51,062 bases of DNA from Planctomycetota bacterium (GTDB lineage Bacteria > Planctomycetota > Phycisphaerae > Phycisphaerales > UBA1924). The stretch covers positions 1 to 51,062 of the forward strand of contig JAFLCN010000027.1 of NCBI GenBank assembly GCA_017303555.1, read 5' to 3'. The notes beneath the pieces are model-generated. The model did no database searches. It had not been told where the DNA came from and was given only the letters and a program-made list of their open reading frames with translations. This document shows positions 24,107 to 32,461 of this stretch, one piece after another. A program made the position numbers and the translations under genes. Numbering within the stretch: the first letter of the stretch is position 1; each line of letters opens with the position of its first letter.

Positions 24107-25300
24107 ATGCTCTACGTCCTGCTCGACTATTCACGGCGCTGGCTTTCCGAACACGGGCAAGGGGACTGGTTCGGCGATCGTGGCCTGTACCGGCCGTTTG
24201 CGCTGCTCGACCAGATTCAGTTCCGGGCGCTCGCCGCGGCGGTGCTGAGCTTTGCGATCATGATCGTCTTCGGCCGCCGGGTCATCGCGATGCTGGTGAG
24301 GCTCAAGATCGGCGATGCCGGGTTGAGCGACGCGGAGGCGTTGCAGCGTCACGCGGCGAGCCGGGCCAATGTGCCGACGATGGGGGGCATTCTCATCGCT
24401 GGGGCGATGCTGAGCTCGATCCTTCTGCTGGCGGATATCCGGCAGTTCTATGTGCAGGCGGGGCTGCTGGTCTTCATCGCATTTGCGATCCTGGGCGGTG
24501 TGGACGATTGGCTGAAACTGACTGCCTCGCGCCGGGGCAGCAAGAGCCGGCAGGGGTTGTACGCGTGGGAGAAGCTGGTTTTTCAGCTCGCGATCTCGGC
24601 GCTTGTGGCGTTCTTCCTGTTCCGGCAGGCGGATGGATCGAAGGATGACCTGCTGCATGTTCTGAACTTGCCTGGGCAGAAGACCTGGGAAAGTCCGGGG
24701 ACAGTTTCGCCGACGCTGTTCTATCTCGGCGCGCCGCTCTTTGTGCTCTTCGCGACCCTCATGATCACCGGGCTGAGCAACGCGGTGAACATCTCCGACG
24801 GCATGGATGGGCTTGCCGGGGGGACGAGCGGCATCGTTTCGATCGGCCTGGTGGTGCTTGCGCTAGTCGCGGGGAGCCAATCGGCGGCGCAGTACCTGCT
24901 GGTGCCGCACATCCCGGTCGGGGATGAGCTTGCGATCTTCGCGGGCGCGATGGCCGGGGCGTGCTTCGGGTTTTTGTGGTGGAATTGCTCACCCGCGAGC
25001 GTGTTCATGGGGGATACCGGCGCGCTCTCGCTCGGCGCCATGGCGGGCTATATCGCGGTGATCACAAGGCAGGAGTTCGTCGTTCTGGCGATGTGCGGCG
25101 TCTTCCTGATCGAAGCCGGCTCGGTGATGCTCCAGGTCGGCTACTTCAAATGGACTAAGGGCAAACGCATTTTCAAGGTTGCCCCGTATCACCACCATCT
25201 GCACCTCTCTGGCTGGACGGAGCAGCAAGTCGTCGCGCGATTCTGGATCATCACCGTGCTGTTTGTGGTGCTCGCGCTCGCCTCGATCAAGGTGCGGTAG
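24107..25300 (+). CDS. mraY: Phospho-MurNAc-pentapeptide transferase MraY
   Basis: MraY transfers phospho-MurNAc-pentapeptide to undecaprenyl phosphate, making lipid I. The 397-residue polytopic protein holds the catalytic acidic motifs: GGVDDWLKL, NISDGMDGLAGG and FMGDTGALSLG, and the PYHHHLHLSGW loop. An early loop reads RANVPTMGGIL as in the family (TPTMGG). The ATG at 24107 begins the usual N-terminus (LYVLLDYSRRW); no clear Shine-Dalgarno. It ends the murE-murF-mraY block. Confidence 0.95.
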   Translation: MLYVLLDYSRRWLSEHGQGDWFGDRGLYRPFALLDQIQFRALAAAVLSFAIMIVFGRRVIAMLVRLKIGDAGLSDAEALQRHAASRANVPTMGGILIAGAMLSSILLLADIRQFYVQAGLLVFIAFAILGGVDDWLKLTASRRGSKSRQGLYAWEKLVFQLAISALVAFFLFRQADGSKDDLLHVLNLPGQKTWESPGTVSPTLFYLGAPLFVLFATLMITGLSNAVNISDGMDGLAGGTSGIVSIGLVVLALVAGSQSAAQYLLVPHIPVGDELAIFAGAMAGACFGFLWWNCSPASVFMGDTGALSLGAMAGYIAVITRQEFVVLAMCGVFLIEAGSVMLQVGYFKWTKGKRIFKVAPYHHHLHLSGWTEQQVVARFWIITVLFVVLALASIKVR

Positions 25301-25341
25301 CGTGTCGGGACGGGTGGTCTTGGGTGGTGCGGGGGCGACTA

Positions 25342-26589
25342 TCAGGGGCGCTTGGTGGTCTCGGCTTTGCGGAGCACGAGCGGCTGGTGCAGAACGATCT
25401 GCGCCTGCACATCGGAATAGGTCTTTCCGCGGACCTCGATGCGAAGAGTCTGCGCGTCGGTGATATCCGCGACGATTTCGCTGCCTGGTTTCTCGGCGCT
25501 CAGATCCGCCTTCGCGACCTCTTTGAACGTTCCATTTGCGCCCGCCGCGGAGATGACCACCGCAGAATTCCCCCAGGGCGCTGCCTGCGGGGGCAAAGAA
25601 ATCGAAGCTCCGAACTTGGCGCTGCCCGCGGGGAGTTTCCACTCGACCTGCACAGGCCCGGAGATCGTGACCGACGCCAGACCAATCGGCGATGCGGCGG
25701 GGCGGGAAACATCCGGAGTGGGGGTCCAGCGTCTGCCCTCGATGCCCGACACTTTGGCGGGGCTGATTGCCGCGAGCGGGACGATCGAACGAGGATCGAA
25801 GAGGATTGCGTCGATCGAGTCGAGGTCGATGACACCGGTGCCGCTCTCGGATGCGAGGGCCCACAGCGCCGTCGCGGTGCGGTCCGAGGGCGCCTTGCCT
25901 GCGGGAACGGCACTCGCGAGCTCGGTCGTGGCCAAGACCGAACCGTCGCTCAGAAACACCAGAGGCAGCGAGCCGGGGGAAGGTTGATTCGCAAGCCCGA
26001 TCCATCCGACGCGCTCGATCGGGAATGAATCTTTCTTACCGCCGGATTCGATCGTGAGCTGGGTGCCGATGCCCTCGACAAACCCTTCGACCCGGTCGCT
26101 GTTTCCCAGGATCGCGGAGTCGCGCTGCGGGCTCGCGATTTCGTGGATCGACTCGGTGAGAAGGATCGACGACGTCCGATCGAGCGGAACGAGGAACGGG
26201 CCGATCCGCCGGCTGCGCCACGAAACGCTCTCGCCCGGGTTGTCCGTGGGCACCAGAAAACCTGGCACGATCTGTCCGTCGGTCAGCCGGAGGATGCCGG
26301 GGATTCCGTTGCCTCCTTCGCCCGCGGCGATCGCGGATGGGATGGAAGCCGAGTGGCCGCGCGCGGAGTAGATGGCGAGCACGCGAGACCGTTCGATCGA
26401 CTTGGAGCGACCGGCGGTGTCGATGTACTGGATGGTGCTCTGGTTCAGGCGTTCGAGATCGCCCGTGATCCGCTGGAGATTCCGATCCAGGATGGTCATC
26501 CGCGGCACCGAAGCTTCCTGTGCGAAGCCCGCCGAGGCGAGGAGGCGCAACGCGAGGGCCGGGGCGAGGATGGTTGTTCGAGGGGTCAT
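25342..26589 (-). CDS. Secreted protein with C-terminal NPCBM-like domain
   Basis: The 415-residue protein has a signal peptide (MTPRTTIL, hydrophobic core, cleavage after GFAQ). The middle contains two beta-rich repeats of the type LTDGQIVPGFLV and LSDGSVLATTE, likely Sm-like small barrels. The C-terminal ~100 residues (VSGIEGRRW, VEWKLPAGSAKFGASISL, VVISAAGANGTFKEV, ADITDAQTLRIEV) resemble an NPCBM carbohydrate-binding module. The ATG at 26589 overlaps the stop of the upstream gene by 4 nt, making it the last gene of the envelope operon. Envelope or polysaccharide binding is inferred. Confidence 0.7.
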   Translation of the reverse strand: MTPRTTILAPALALRLLASAGFAQEASVPRMTILDRNLQRITGDLERLNQSTIQYIDTAGRSKSIERSRVLAIYSARGHSASIPSAIAAGEGGNGIPGILRLTDGQIVPGFLVPTDNPGESVSWRSRRIGPFLVPLDRTSSILLTESIHEIASPQRDSAILGNSDRVEGFVEGIGTQLTIESGGKKDSFPIERVGWIGLANQPSPGSLPLVFLSDGSVLATTELASAVPAGKAPSDRTATALWALASESGTGVIDLDSIDAILFDPRSIVPLAAISPAKVSGIEGRRWTPTPDVSRPAASPIGLASVTISGPVQVEWKLPAGSAKFGASISLPPQAAPWGNSAVVISAAGANGTFKEVAKADLSAEKPGSEIVADITDAQTLRIEVRGKTYSDVQAQIVLHQPLVLRKAETTKRP

Positions 26590-27827
26590 TTCTGGAAGAT
26601 CGGCAGATAGCGCTTGGGCATCTGAAGGACGATCAGGGCCATGGCTGTTCCGTACACATCGCCGACGCCCGGGTCTTGCCAGAAACCGTCGGGTTGCTGC
26701 GATTGAAGAAGCTCGGTGCGGACGCCGGTCCACCATTCGCTCCAGTTCGTGCCTCCGGCGAGGTACATGGCCTGGGCCGCGTAGTAGTGGCCGTAGAAGT
26801 AGTGGGGGCTCGAGCGATCGACGTGCCCGGGCATGGCGTTGTCACGCAGGTACTTGATCCCCTTGTTGATCTGATCGTCTTCGTAGACGCCGGAGTAGTA
26901 CAGGCTCGCAATTCCCGCGGCAGACCGGGGCCAGGCGCTCGGGCCGGGAGTCAATTGGTACTTGAACCCGCCGTCATCGTTCTGGCATCGGCGGATGTAA
27001 TCGACAGCGCGATCGATGGTCTGCTTCGGCACATCCAGCCCGGCGTTGCGTGCCGAGCGGAGCGCCATGATCTGGCAGATGGTGACCGAAACGTCGGCGT
27101 CGTTGGGGATCGGGTTGTAGCGCCAGCCGCCTTCATCGTTCTGGGTGGTGGCGATCAGGCGGATGGCGCGGAGCACGGCGTTGTGCAGCTTGGCGGCCTG
27201 TGCGGCATCCGGCCCACCGCCGGTCATGCCGTAGACCTCGCAGAGAAAGAGCGAAGCAAATCCGTGCCCGTACATCGGAGCGGCGGCGGTGTCGCCCGCG
27301 ATCAATCCGGATTCGGTGCAATTCTCCAGAACGTGTTTCAGGGCGCGTTCAACGTTCTCGCCGTATGGACCCCGTCCGGGCAGGTTGCCGTCGGCCATGA
27401 ACGCGATGGCGGCCAGCGCTGTGATCGCGACCGAGCGTCCCCAGCGATCATCGCCGAAGCTGCCGTCCGGGCTTTGCTTGCGTGCGAGCCACGCCAGCCC
27501 GCGCGCCGTCGCGGCATCGAGCTGGGGTGTCATCTCCCCCTCGGTCGGCGCGTTCTGCGCCGACTTGTGATCGCCGGTGAACGGCATGTCGAACTTATCT
27601 ACAGCCGAAGGCGGTGTCGGGGTCGGTGCCGAGGCAGGTGCAGAAGCGGGTGCAGAAGCAGGTGCAGAAGCGGGGACCTCGGGCGGAGCGGCCGGAGCCG
27701 GAGCGGGTTCGGCGGGCGGACCTTGAGCGCGCGGATTCTGCACGGGAGGTTCATCGGGTGCGCCGAGCGACCACGGCACGAGGCCGAGCGAACCGACGGC
27801 AACGAGAACCCCAAGCCGCTGTTTCAT
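26586..27827 (-). CDS. Secreted terpene-cyclase-like (squalene cyclase/prenyltransferase repeat) protein
   Basis: The 413-residue protein begins with a signal peptide (KQRLGVLVAVGSLGL) followed by a Pro/Ala-rich linker built from a 12-bp repeat. The rest consists of QW-type helical repeats of the terpene cyclase/prenyltransferase toroid: WLARKQSPDGSFGD, IATTQNDEGGWRY, IRRCQNDDGGFKY, LLQSQQPDGFWQD. No cyclase DxDD motif was seen, and a secreted toroid is unlikely to be a terpene cyclase; binding or scaffolding is more plausible. Start and stop overlap both neighbours by 4 nt (27824-27827 and 26586-26589). Such proteins are common in planctomycete MoxR/BatA-type loci. Confidence 0.8.
   Translation of the reverse strand: MKQRLGVLVAVGSLGLVPWSLGAPDEPPVQNPRAQGPPAEPAPAPAAPPEVPASAPASAPASAPASAPTPTPPSAVDKFDMPFTGDHKSAQNAPTEGEMTPQLDAATARGLAWLARKQSPDGSFGDDRWGRSVAITALAAIAFMADGNLPGRGPYGENVERALKHVLENCTESGLIAGDTAAAPMYGHGFASLFLCEVYGMTGGGPDAAQAAKLHNAVLRAIRLIATTQNDEGGWRYNPIPNDADVSVTICQIMALRSARNAGLDVPKQTIDRAVDYIRRCQNDDGGFKYQLTPGPSAWPRSAAGIASLYYSGVYEDDQINKGIKYLRDNAMPGHVDRSSPHYFYGHYYAAQAMYLAGGTNWSEWWTGVRTELLQSQQPDGFWQDPGVGDVYGTAMALIVLQMPKRYLPIFQK
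27625..27672 (-). repeat. 12-bp repeat encoding a Pro/Ala/Ser linker
   Basis: Four units close to GGTGCAGAAGCG (plus-strand reading) encode a repeated PASA tetrapeptide in the linker of the terpene-cyclase-like protein. It is a flexible spacer between signal peptide and toroid. Confidence 0.85.
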
Positions 27828-28522
27828 TTCTTCTTCTCTTCCGCGAGTTTGCGGTAGTACGACTCGGTCATGTTCTGATACATCGAGCTGAACTTGTCGG
27901 AGAGGCCCTGCATGAGCGCATCGCGAACGTGCGCGGGCAGATCGCCCCACGCGGCGGGCGGCGCAACAGGCGCATTTCCGAGTGCGCCTTCCTGGCGGTC
28001 GGGCCCGTCGGCTCGTTCGCCGGGCTGGTCCGCGGCCTGCTTCGACTGCGCCTGCGACTGCTGACGCATGTTCTTGTTCTTCTGCGACTCTTTCTGTGAT
28101 TCCTCTTCCTTCTGCTGCTTGGACTTGCTCTGGTTCTGCTGAGCGGCCTTGATGAGGCGATCCAGCCGCGTGAGGATGTCTTCCTGCAAACGCTGCGTCG
28201 CGAGCCCGGCGTCGTTCTCTTTCTCGACGCGATCGGCCGTCTCGTTCATGAGCTCGACCGCCCGGGCGAATTCGTCCGCCTGTTCTTTCAGCGAGAGCTG
28301 ACGGTCGAGCTCTTTCTTCGAGGGGTCCTGCGCATCGGGTTTCGGCGGCGGCGAGTCGGGCTTGGTGCCGAGCAGCGAATCGAGATCTGGAATGTCGGGC
28401 GCCTTTGTCGGCTTCTCTTCCGAGGGCTTTGATGCAGGGGTCGGAGCGGGCGCGGGGTCGGCCGCTCCCAATGCGGGAAGCGAAAACAGGGAAACGGCGA
28501 AGATGAGTCTGGCGGCTCTCAC
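27824..28522 (-). CDS. Secreted coiled-coil protein of unknown function
   Basis: The 232-residue protein starts with GTG and a signal peptide (RAARLIFAVSLFSLPAL, cleavage after GAA). A Pro-rich segment follows, then a long charged Gln/Lys/Glu-rich helix from about 75 to 165 that should form a coiled coil. It ends in a helical tail (VRDALMQGLSDKF, ESYYRKLAEEKK). The coiled-coil composition echoes the DUF4175-type protein encoded immediately upstream, with which it overlaps by 4 nt (GTGA). No enzyme motif is present; it is likely a periplasmic partner of that protein. Confidence 0.75.
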   Translation of the reverse strand: MRAARLIFAVSLFSLPALGAADPAPAPTPASKPSEEKPTKAPDIPDLDSLLGTKPDSPPPKPDAQDPSKKELDRQLSLKEQADEFARAVELMNETADRVEKENDAGLATQRLQEDILTRLDRLIKAAQQNQSKSKQQKEEESQKESQKNKNMRQQSQAQSKQAADQPGERADGPDRQEGALGNAPVAPPAAWGDLPAHVRDALMQGLSDKFSSMYQNMTESYYRKLAEEKKK

Positions 28523-31500
28523 TGCGGCCCCTCCCCCGGTTTGGCGGGTTCGACCGGCTTCTCCGGCGCGGGCTTGTTGGCACCCTGCTGTTCCGCGAGC
28601 TTTTTGATCAGGGTCTCGCCCTGCTCGGCCAATTCGCGTTGGAAGCGGCCGATCTCGGCGATCGTCGAGGCGTCGCTCGGCTTCTCGGATGCTTCGCGCG
28701 TTCGGCCCGCAGCGTCCTGCTGGAGTGCGCGGAGCAGCTTGAGCTCGGCGATCGGCGGGATGATCGGTCGTGGGCCACCCTGTTGCCCGCCGCCGCCTCC
28801 GCCGCCGCCTTCGGCGTTTCTGAAGTCGTCGTCGTTTTTGGCTTCGGTGAGCGTGTCGACAAGCGAGCGCAGGAGCGCGGCGCTCGCGGCCTGATCGCCG
28901 TCCACGCCGGCGGAGGCGACTCCATCCTTTAGGGTGGAGCCCGCGCGATCCATGAGCGAATCGAGCCGCTTATGGCTGAAGTTGAACACGCCCTGTTCCG
29001 AGAGTTCCTTCGTCCTGGTTTGCAGTTCAGAAAGCTGAACGCGGAGTTCCTCCTGCTTCTCGCCGAGCGAGCGAACGGCGGCGCGATCGCGCCTCGAAAG
29101 CTCCTTGCCCACAAAGCCGGAAGTATCGGCGCGGATAGCAATTTGTTGCTGCAGCGACTGGTCGTACGCCTTGCGCAGTTCTTCGCGTTGCTTGTCCTGC
29201 TCGCTCTTTTCGGAGCGCTCGCTGAGCTTCCTGGCAAGGTCGCGTGCCTCGGTGAGCCGCGCGAGGGCGGAGCGTTCCCAGCGGTCCGCCGCGGGCGAAT
29301 CGGCCGGCGAGAGCCGCAGGCTCTTGATCGCCGAGGCCTGGTCGTTTGCGCCCGCATCGACAGCATCCGCGACGGCACCCGTTTCCGGCCCGCTCTTTCG
29401 AGCGGAATCGGCAACGGAGATCGTGTCCTGATTCAGACGGATCTGCGAGCCATCGAGGGTTTCGTCGGGCGCGAGCCTGGTCGCATCCGCGAGCTTGGCG
29501 ATCTCCTCGTTCTGTCGCGCCATCAGGTCTTCGATCTGTTCGACCAGTTCGGCGAGCATGCGACGGAGCGAGTCGTTCTTTTTCTGGTTGCCCTTGTCGA
29601 GCTCCTCCATCATCTTCTTCAGCGTCTCTTCGGCTTTCTTCTGATAGTCGTTGGCGCTGGCGGTCTGGTTCTCGCCCGCGTTCTTCGATGCCTGCTGCAT
29701 CATGGCCTCGAGCTGATCGCGCGAGGACTGCTCCGCGGCCTTTTCCATCGCCTCGGACTGCGCGGGGTCGGTCGCTCGGGACTTGCTGGCGCGATCCTGA
29801 AGTGCATCGGTCGCGGCGCGGGCACGCTGCGAGAGTTCCTGCTGCGCGCGAGCCAGCCTTTCGAGCTCCTGTCGCTGCTCCGGCGTCAGATCCTGCAGGC
29901 GCTTGCCGCCGGTCTGGCGGGCGGCATCGCGCGTCTGTTCGGAGAGCTTGGATTGATCTTCGAGCAGCTTCTCGATTTCGCGTCTGGTTGCCCAGCCGTC
30001 TTTGCCCTGGTCGAGCACGGAAGCAAGGCGTGCCATCGCGTCGCGCACGGCGGACTGCGCGGTCCGGGCGGCTTCGGCCTCTTCGGCCAGCGCGGGCGCA
30101 TCGGGATCTTTCTGCTGAGCGCGGTCCAGGGCTTCGGAAGCCTCGCGGGATCGACGCGCCGCCTCGTCGAGCAGCCGTGCGGATTCCTCCAGCATCTGGC
30201 GCACGGTGCGATCGGTCAGAGCGTTCCGATCGACGCGCTCCGTGAGCCGCTGCACGAGCGAGGCCGGGGGCGTCATGCGTTCGGTGAGCGACTGCTGGTC
30301 CTTCTTCATTCGAGCGGCCCGCTCGCTGCCACCTTCCTGAACGAGGCCGGGCAACTCTTTCTGCAGTCGCGCCTCGTCCAAGTCGATGCGCTGCGCCGCC
30401 GATCGGATGGTGCCGAGTTCGGCGAGCACCTGTTCGATCAGTTGCGATTCGCCGATGATGCGGAGCTTGCGGGGGGCGGAAAGAACCGGCTCCCGCGTCT
30501 TGCCGTCGAGAGCGAAGTTATCCCGGGCGACCGCGTAAAGGTGGACTTCGTCGCCCGGCTTGACATCGAACGATTCGAGCTCGATCGTGGCCGATGCGCG
30601 AGCCGTGCGAGCGTCCGCTCCCCGAGCATCCGGCGCCCACTTGGCGATCTCGACCGGCTGCCCGCGCGGCTCGGGCGGCGCACCGGGCGAATCGGCCCGG
30701 GCCGCAAGAACGCGGGCTTCCATCGTCAGGTGCGAGAGGGCCACGTCGTCCTTTGCCTCACCGACGACATCGATGACGGCGGTCGCGAGCACGGCTTCGT
30801 CCTGCGGCGGCTCGAGCACACTGACAGCGGGCGCTCGATCCGGGACAACGACAATCGAAACCGCCGCCGGATCCTGGCTTCGAATCCCGAACGAATCTTC
30901 GAGTACCGCTCCGAAGCGGACGCTCTCTTCGGCCTGCCAGCGCAGCTCGAAGCTCTGCCCCTTCGCCTCGATCGAAAGACCGGTCGGAGTCGTGGAGCCC
31001 CCCATCAGCTTGGCCGCGAACGCCTGCACGTCCGGACCCGATCCGCCGGCAGGCAGAGGAATCTCTTTGTTCAATCCGAATTCGATGGAGACTTTGGAGC
31101 CCGCCAGCACCGGCGTGATGGCCGATGCATCCGGCCGGCCCGGCCCCAGGTCCTTCGTTCCGGAAACAAACCCGTTTTCACCCGCGACAAAGTCGGCGGC
31201 GTACACGGGCGGAGTCACCGTGATCCGGAGCCTGGTCACCGAGGGCGGTTCGACCAGCCGGATCGTGGCGGGTTCGGTCTGGGAATCGCTGGTTTCAAAC
31301 CAGTACTCGAGCCGCCGGTCGGGGTTGCTCGTCTCGGATGCGAGCGTGCCGACAATCGCCCTGGGGTCGAGCAGCCGTTCGTAGACCTCGCCCCGCAAAT
31401 CGCGGTCGTGCTTGACTCCCTGGGGCGTGAGCAGGGCTGTCTCGGTCGGTCCGGTGCGACCGTCTTCGATCAACCTGTATTTGAGTTGCACGCGGGTTTG

Positions 31501-32256
31501 CCCGGGTGAACGGTTCGTCCGGGTCAGGATGGCGCGCATCGGCAGCGTTGCGGTCAGCGCGTGCGCACGTTCGTCGGTCGCATCCATCAGTGCCGTGCGG
31601 CTCGGCCATTCCGCGTTTGTCCACGGCATGAGCGTGCGCTTCGCGCCCACCAGGGTGAGCAGCGGCGCGAGCGTCACGATCGACCCGAGCACCGCGACCG
31701 TCAACATCAGCAGCGTCAATCCGCGCCGTGCGCCGCCCACCGGCCGCAGGATCGAACCGGTTCGCAGGCCGGAGAACAGCCCGGAAGCCGACGCGGAAAT
31801 CTGCTGTCTCAGACCCACCGGCTGGTTCGGGCCCGTCTCATGAAACTCCAGCCCCGCCGCGAGCAGGTCCCTCAGCCCCGCACGTTGGCCCTCCGGCGTC
31901 TGCTCAATCCTCAGAGCCAGGTCGGTGAGCGAAGGCTTGAAACGTGCCGCGGGGATCACGAAGCGGCGGATCGCGCCGATGACCAGCCCCAGCCCGATCA
32001 GCCAAAGCACGATCCGCATCGCCTGGGGCATGCGGACGAGATAATCGAGCAGTGCCGCACCGAGGCAGACCGCCAGGCCCGAGCCCAAAAGCGTGCTGGC
32101 CCGATCGACGACCAGCCAAAGACGGATCCGCCATCGCAAGGACAAGAGCGACGGAGCGATCGACGGCGGGCGGGCTGATTCGGTGGCCGCGACCGTGGGC
32201 TCCGGCGAGTTGGGAGCGTCAGCGGGCATCGGGGTGGCAGCAGGATCGGAGCTCAT
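28519..32256 (-). CDS. DUF4175-type large membrane protein
   Basis: The 1245-residue protein has two membrane segments near the N-terminus (around residues 50-110) and a third at about 175-200. A beta-rich region follows, then a very long Gln/Glu/Arg-rich helical region (about 600-1060), and a Gly-rich stretch near 1170. This is the plan of DUF4175-type proteins found in planctomycete and proteobacterial BatA/VWA loci. Function is unknown; the coiled coil is expected to project into the periplasm. It is separated from the upstream VWA gene by 205 nt, so it may have its own promoter, and overlaps the downstream gene by 4 nt. Confidence 0.8.
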   Translation of the reverse strand: MSSDPAATPMPADAPNSPEPTVAATESARPPSIAPSLLSLRWRIRLWLVVDRASTLLGSGLAVCLGAALLDYLVRMPQAMRIVLWLIGLGLVIGAIRRFVIPAARFKPSLTDLALRIEQTPEGQRAGLRDLLAAGLEFHETGPNQPVGLRQQISASASGLFSGLRTGSILRPVGGARRGLTLLMLTVAVLGSIVTLAPLLTLVGAKRTLMPWTNAEWPSRTALMDATDERAHALTATLPMRAILTRTNRSPGQTRVQLKYRLIEDGRTGPTETALLTPQGVKHDRDLRGEVYERLLDPRAIVGTLASETSNPDRRLEYWFETSDSQTEPATIRLVEPPSVTRLRITVTPPVYAADFVAGENGFVSGTKDLGPGRPDASAITPVLAGSKVSIEFGLNKEIPLPAGGSGPDVQAFAAKLMGGSTTPTGLSIEAKGQSFELRWQAEESVRFGAVLEDSFGIRSQDPAAVSIVVVPDRAPAVSVLEPPQDEAVLATAVIDVVGEAKDDVALSHLTMEARVLAARADSPGAPPEPRGQPVEIAKWAPDARGADARTARASATIELESFDVKPGDEVHLYAVARDNFALDGKTREPVLSAPRKLRIIGESQLIEQVLAELGTIRSAAQRIDLDEARLQKELPGLVQEGGSERAARMKKDQQSLTERMTPPASLVQRLTERVDRNALTDRTVRQMLEESARLLDEAARRSREASEALDRAQQKDPDAPALAEEAEAARTAQSAVRDAMARLASVLDQGKDGWATRREIEKLLEDQSKLSEQTRDAARQTGGKRLQDLTPEQRQELERLARAQQELSQRARAATDALQDRASKSRATDPAQSEAMEKAAEQSSRDQLEAMMQQASKNAGENQTASANDYQKKAEETLKKMMEELDKGNQKKNDSLRRMLAELVEQIEDLMARQNEEIAKLADATRLAPDETLDGSQIRLNQDTISVADSARKSGPETGAVADAVDAGANDQASAIKSLRLSPADSPAADRWERSALARLTEARDLARKLSERSEKSEQDKQREELRKAYDQSLQQQIAIRADTSGFVGKELSRRDRAAVRSLGEKQEELRVQLSELQTRTKELSEQGVFNFSHKRLDSLMDRAGSTLKDGVASAGVDGDQAASAALLRSLVDTLTEAKNDDDFRNAEGGGGGGGGQQGGPRPIIPPIAELKLLRALQQDAAGRTREASEKPSDASTIAEIGRFQRELAEQGETLIKKLAEQQGANKPAPEKPVEPAKPGEGPQ

Positions 32257-32461
32257 GGCACATCAGGACCCAATCCACAATCGCACAAAGAAAGCGCACC
32301 AGCCCTCGCTCTGGATCGATAACCACCAGAACGCAGCGTTGCCCATCGTTCTTTTCGAGCCTTCGGCCTCAAGACTGTACGGTGAATACCGGGAAGGGTG
32401 CGGCAGGGATTCGGGTTCCAGCACAGTTTGCGCCGGGTACCGCCCGAATCGCCGCGCAGGC
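32257..32461. other. Gap inside the envelope operon
   Basis: A 205-nt gap between the VWA/GATase-like gene and the DUF4175-type gene, both minus strand. It breaks an otherwise tightly overlapping operon and may hold an internal promoter; none was identified with confidence. Confidence 0.35.

Noticed and set aside
28972..31509. Long plus-strand open frame of more than 800 codons
   Set aside because: It lies antisense to the DUF4175-type gene; its translation is Arg/Gly/Leu low-complexity without family motifs. High GC makes such shadow frames common.
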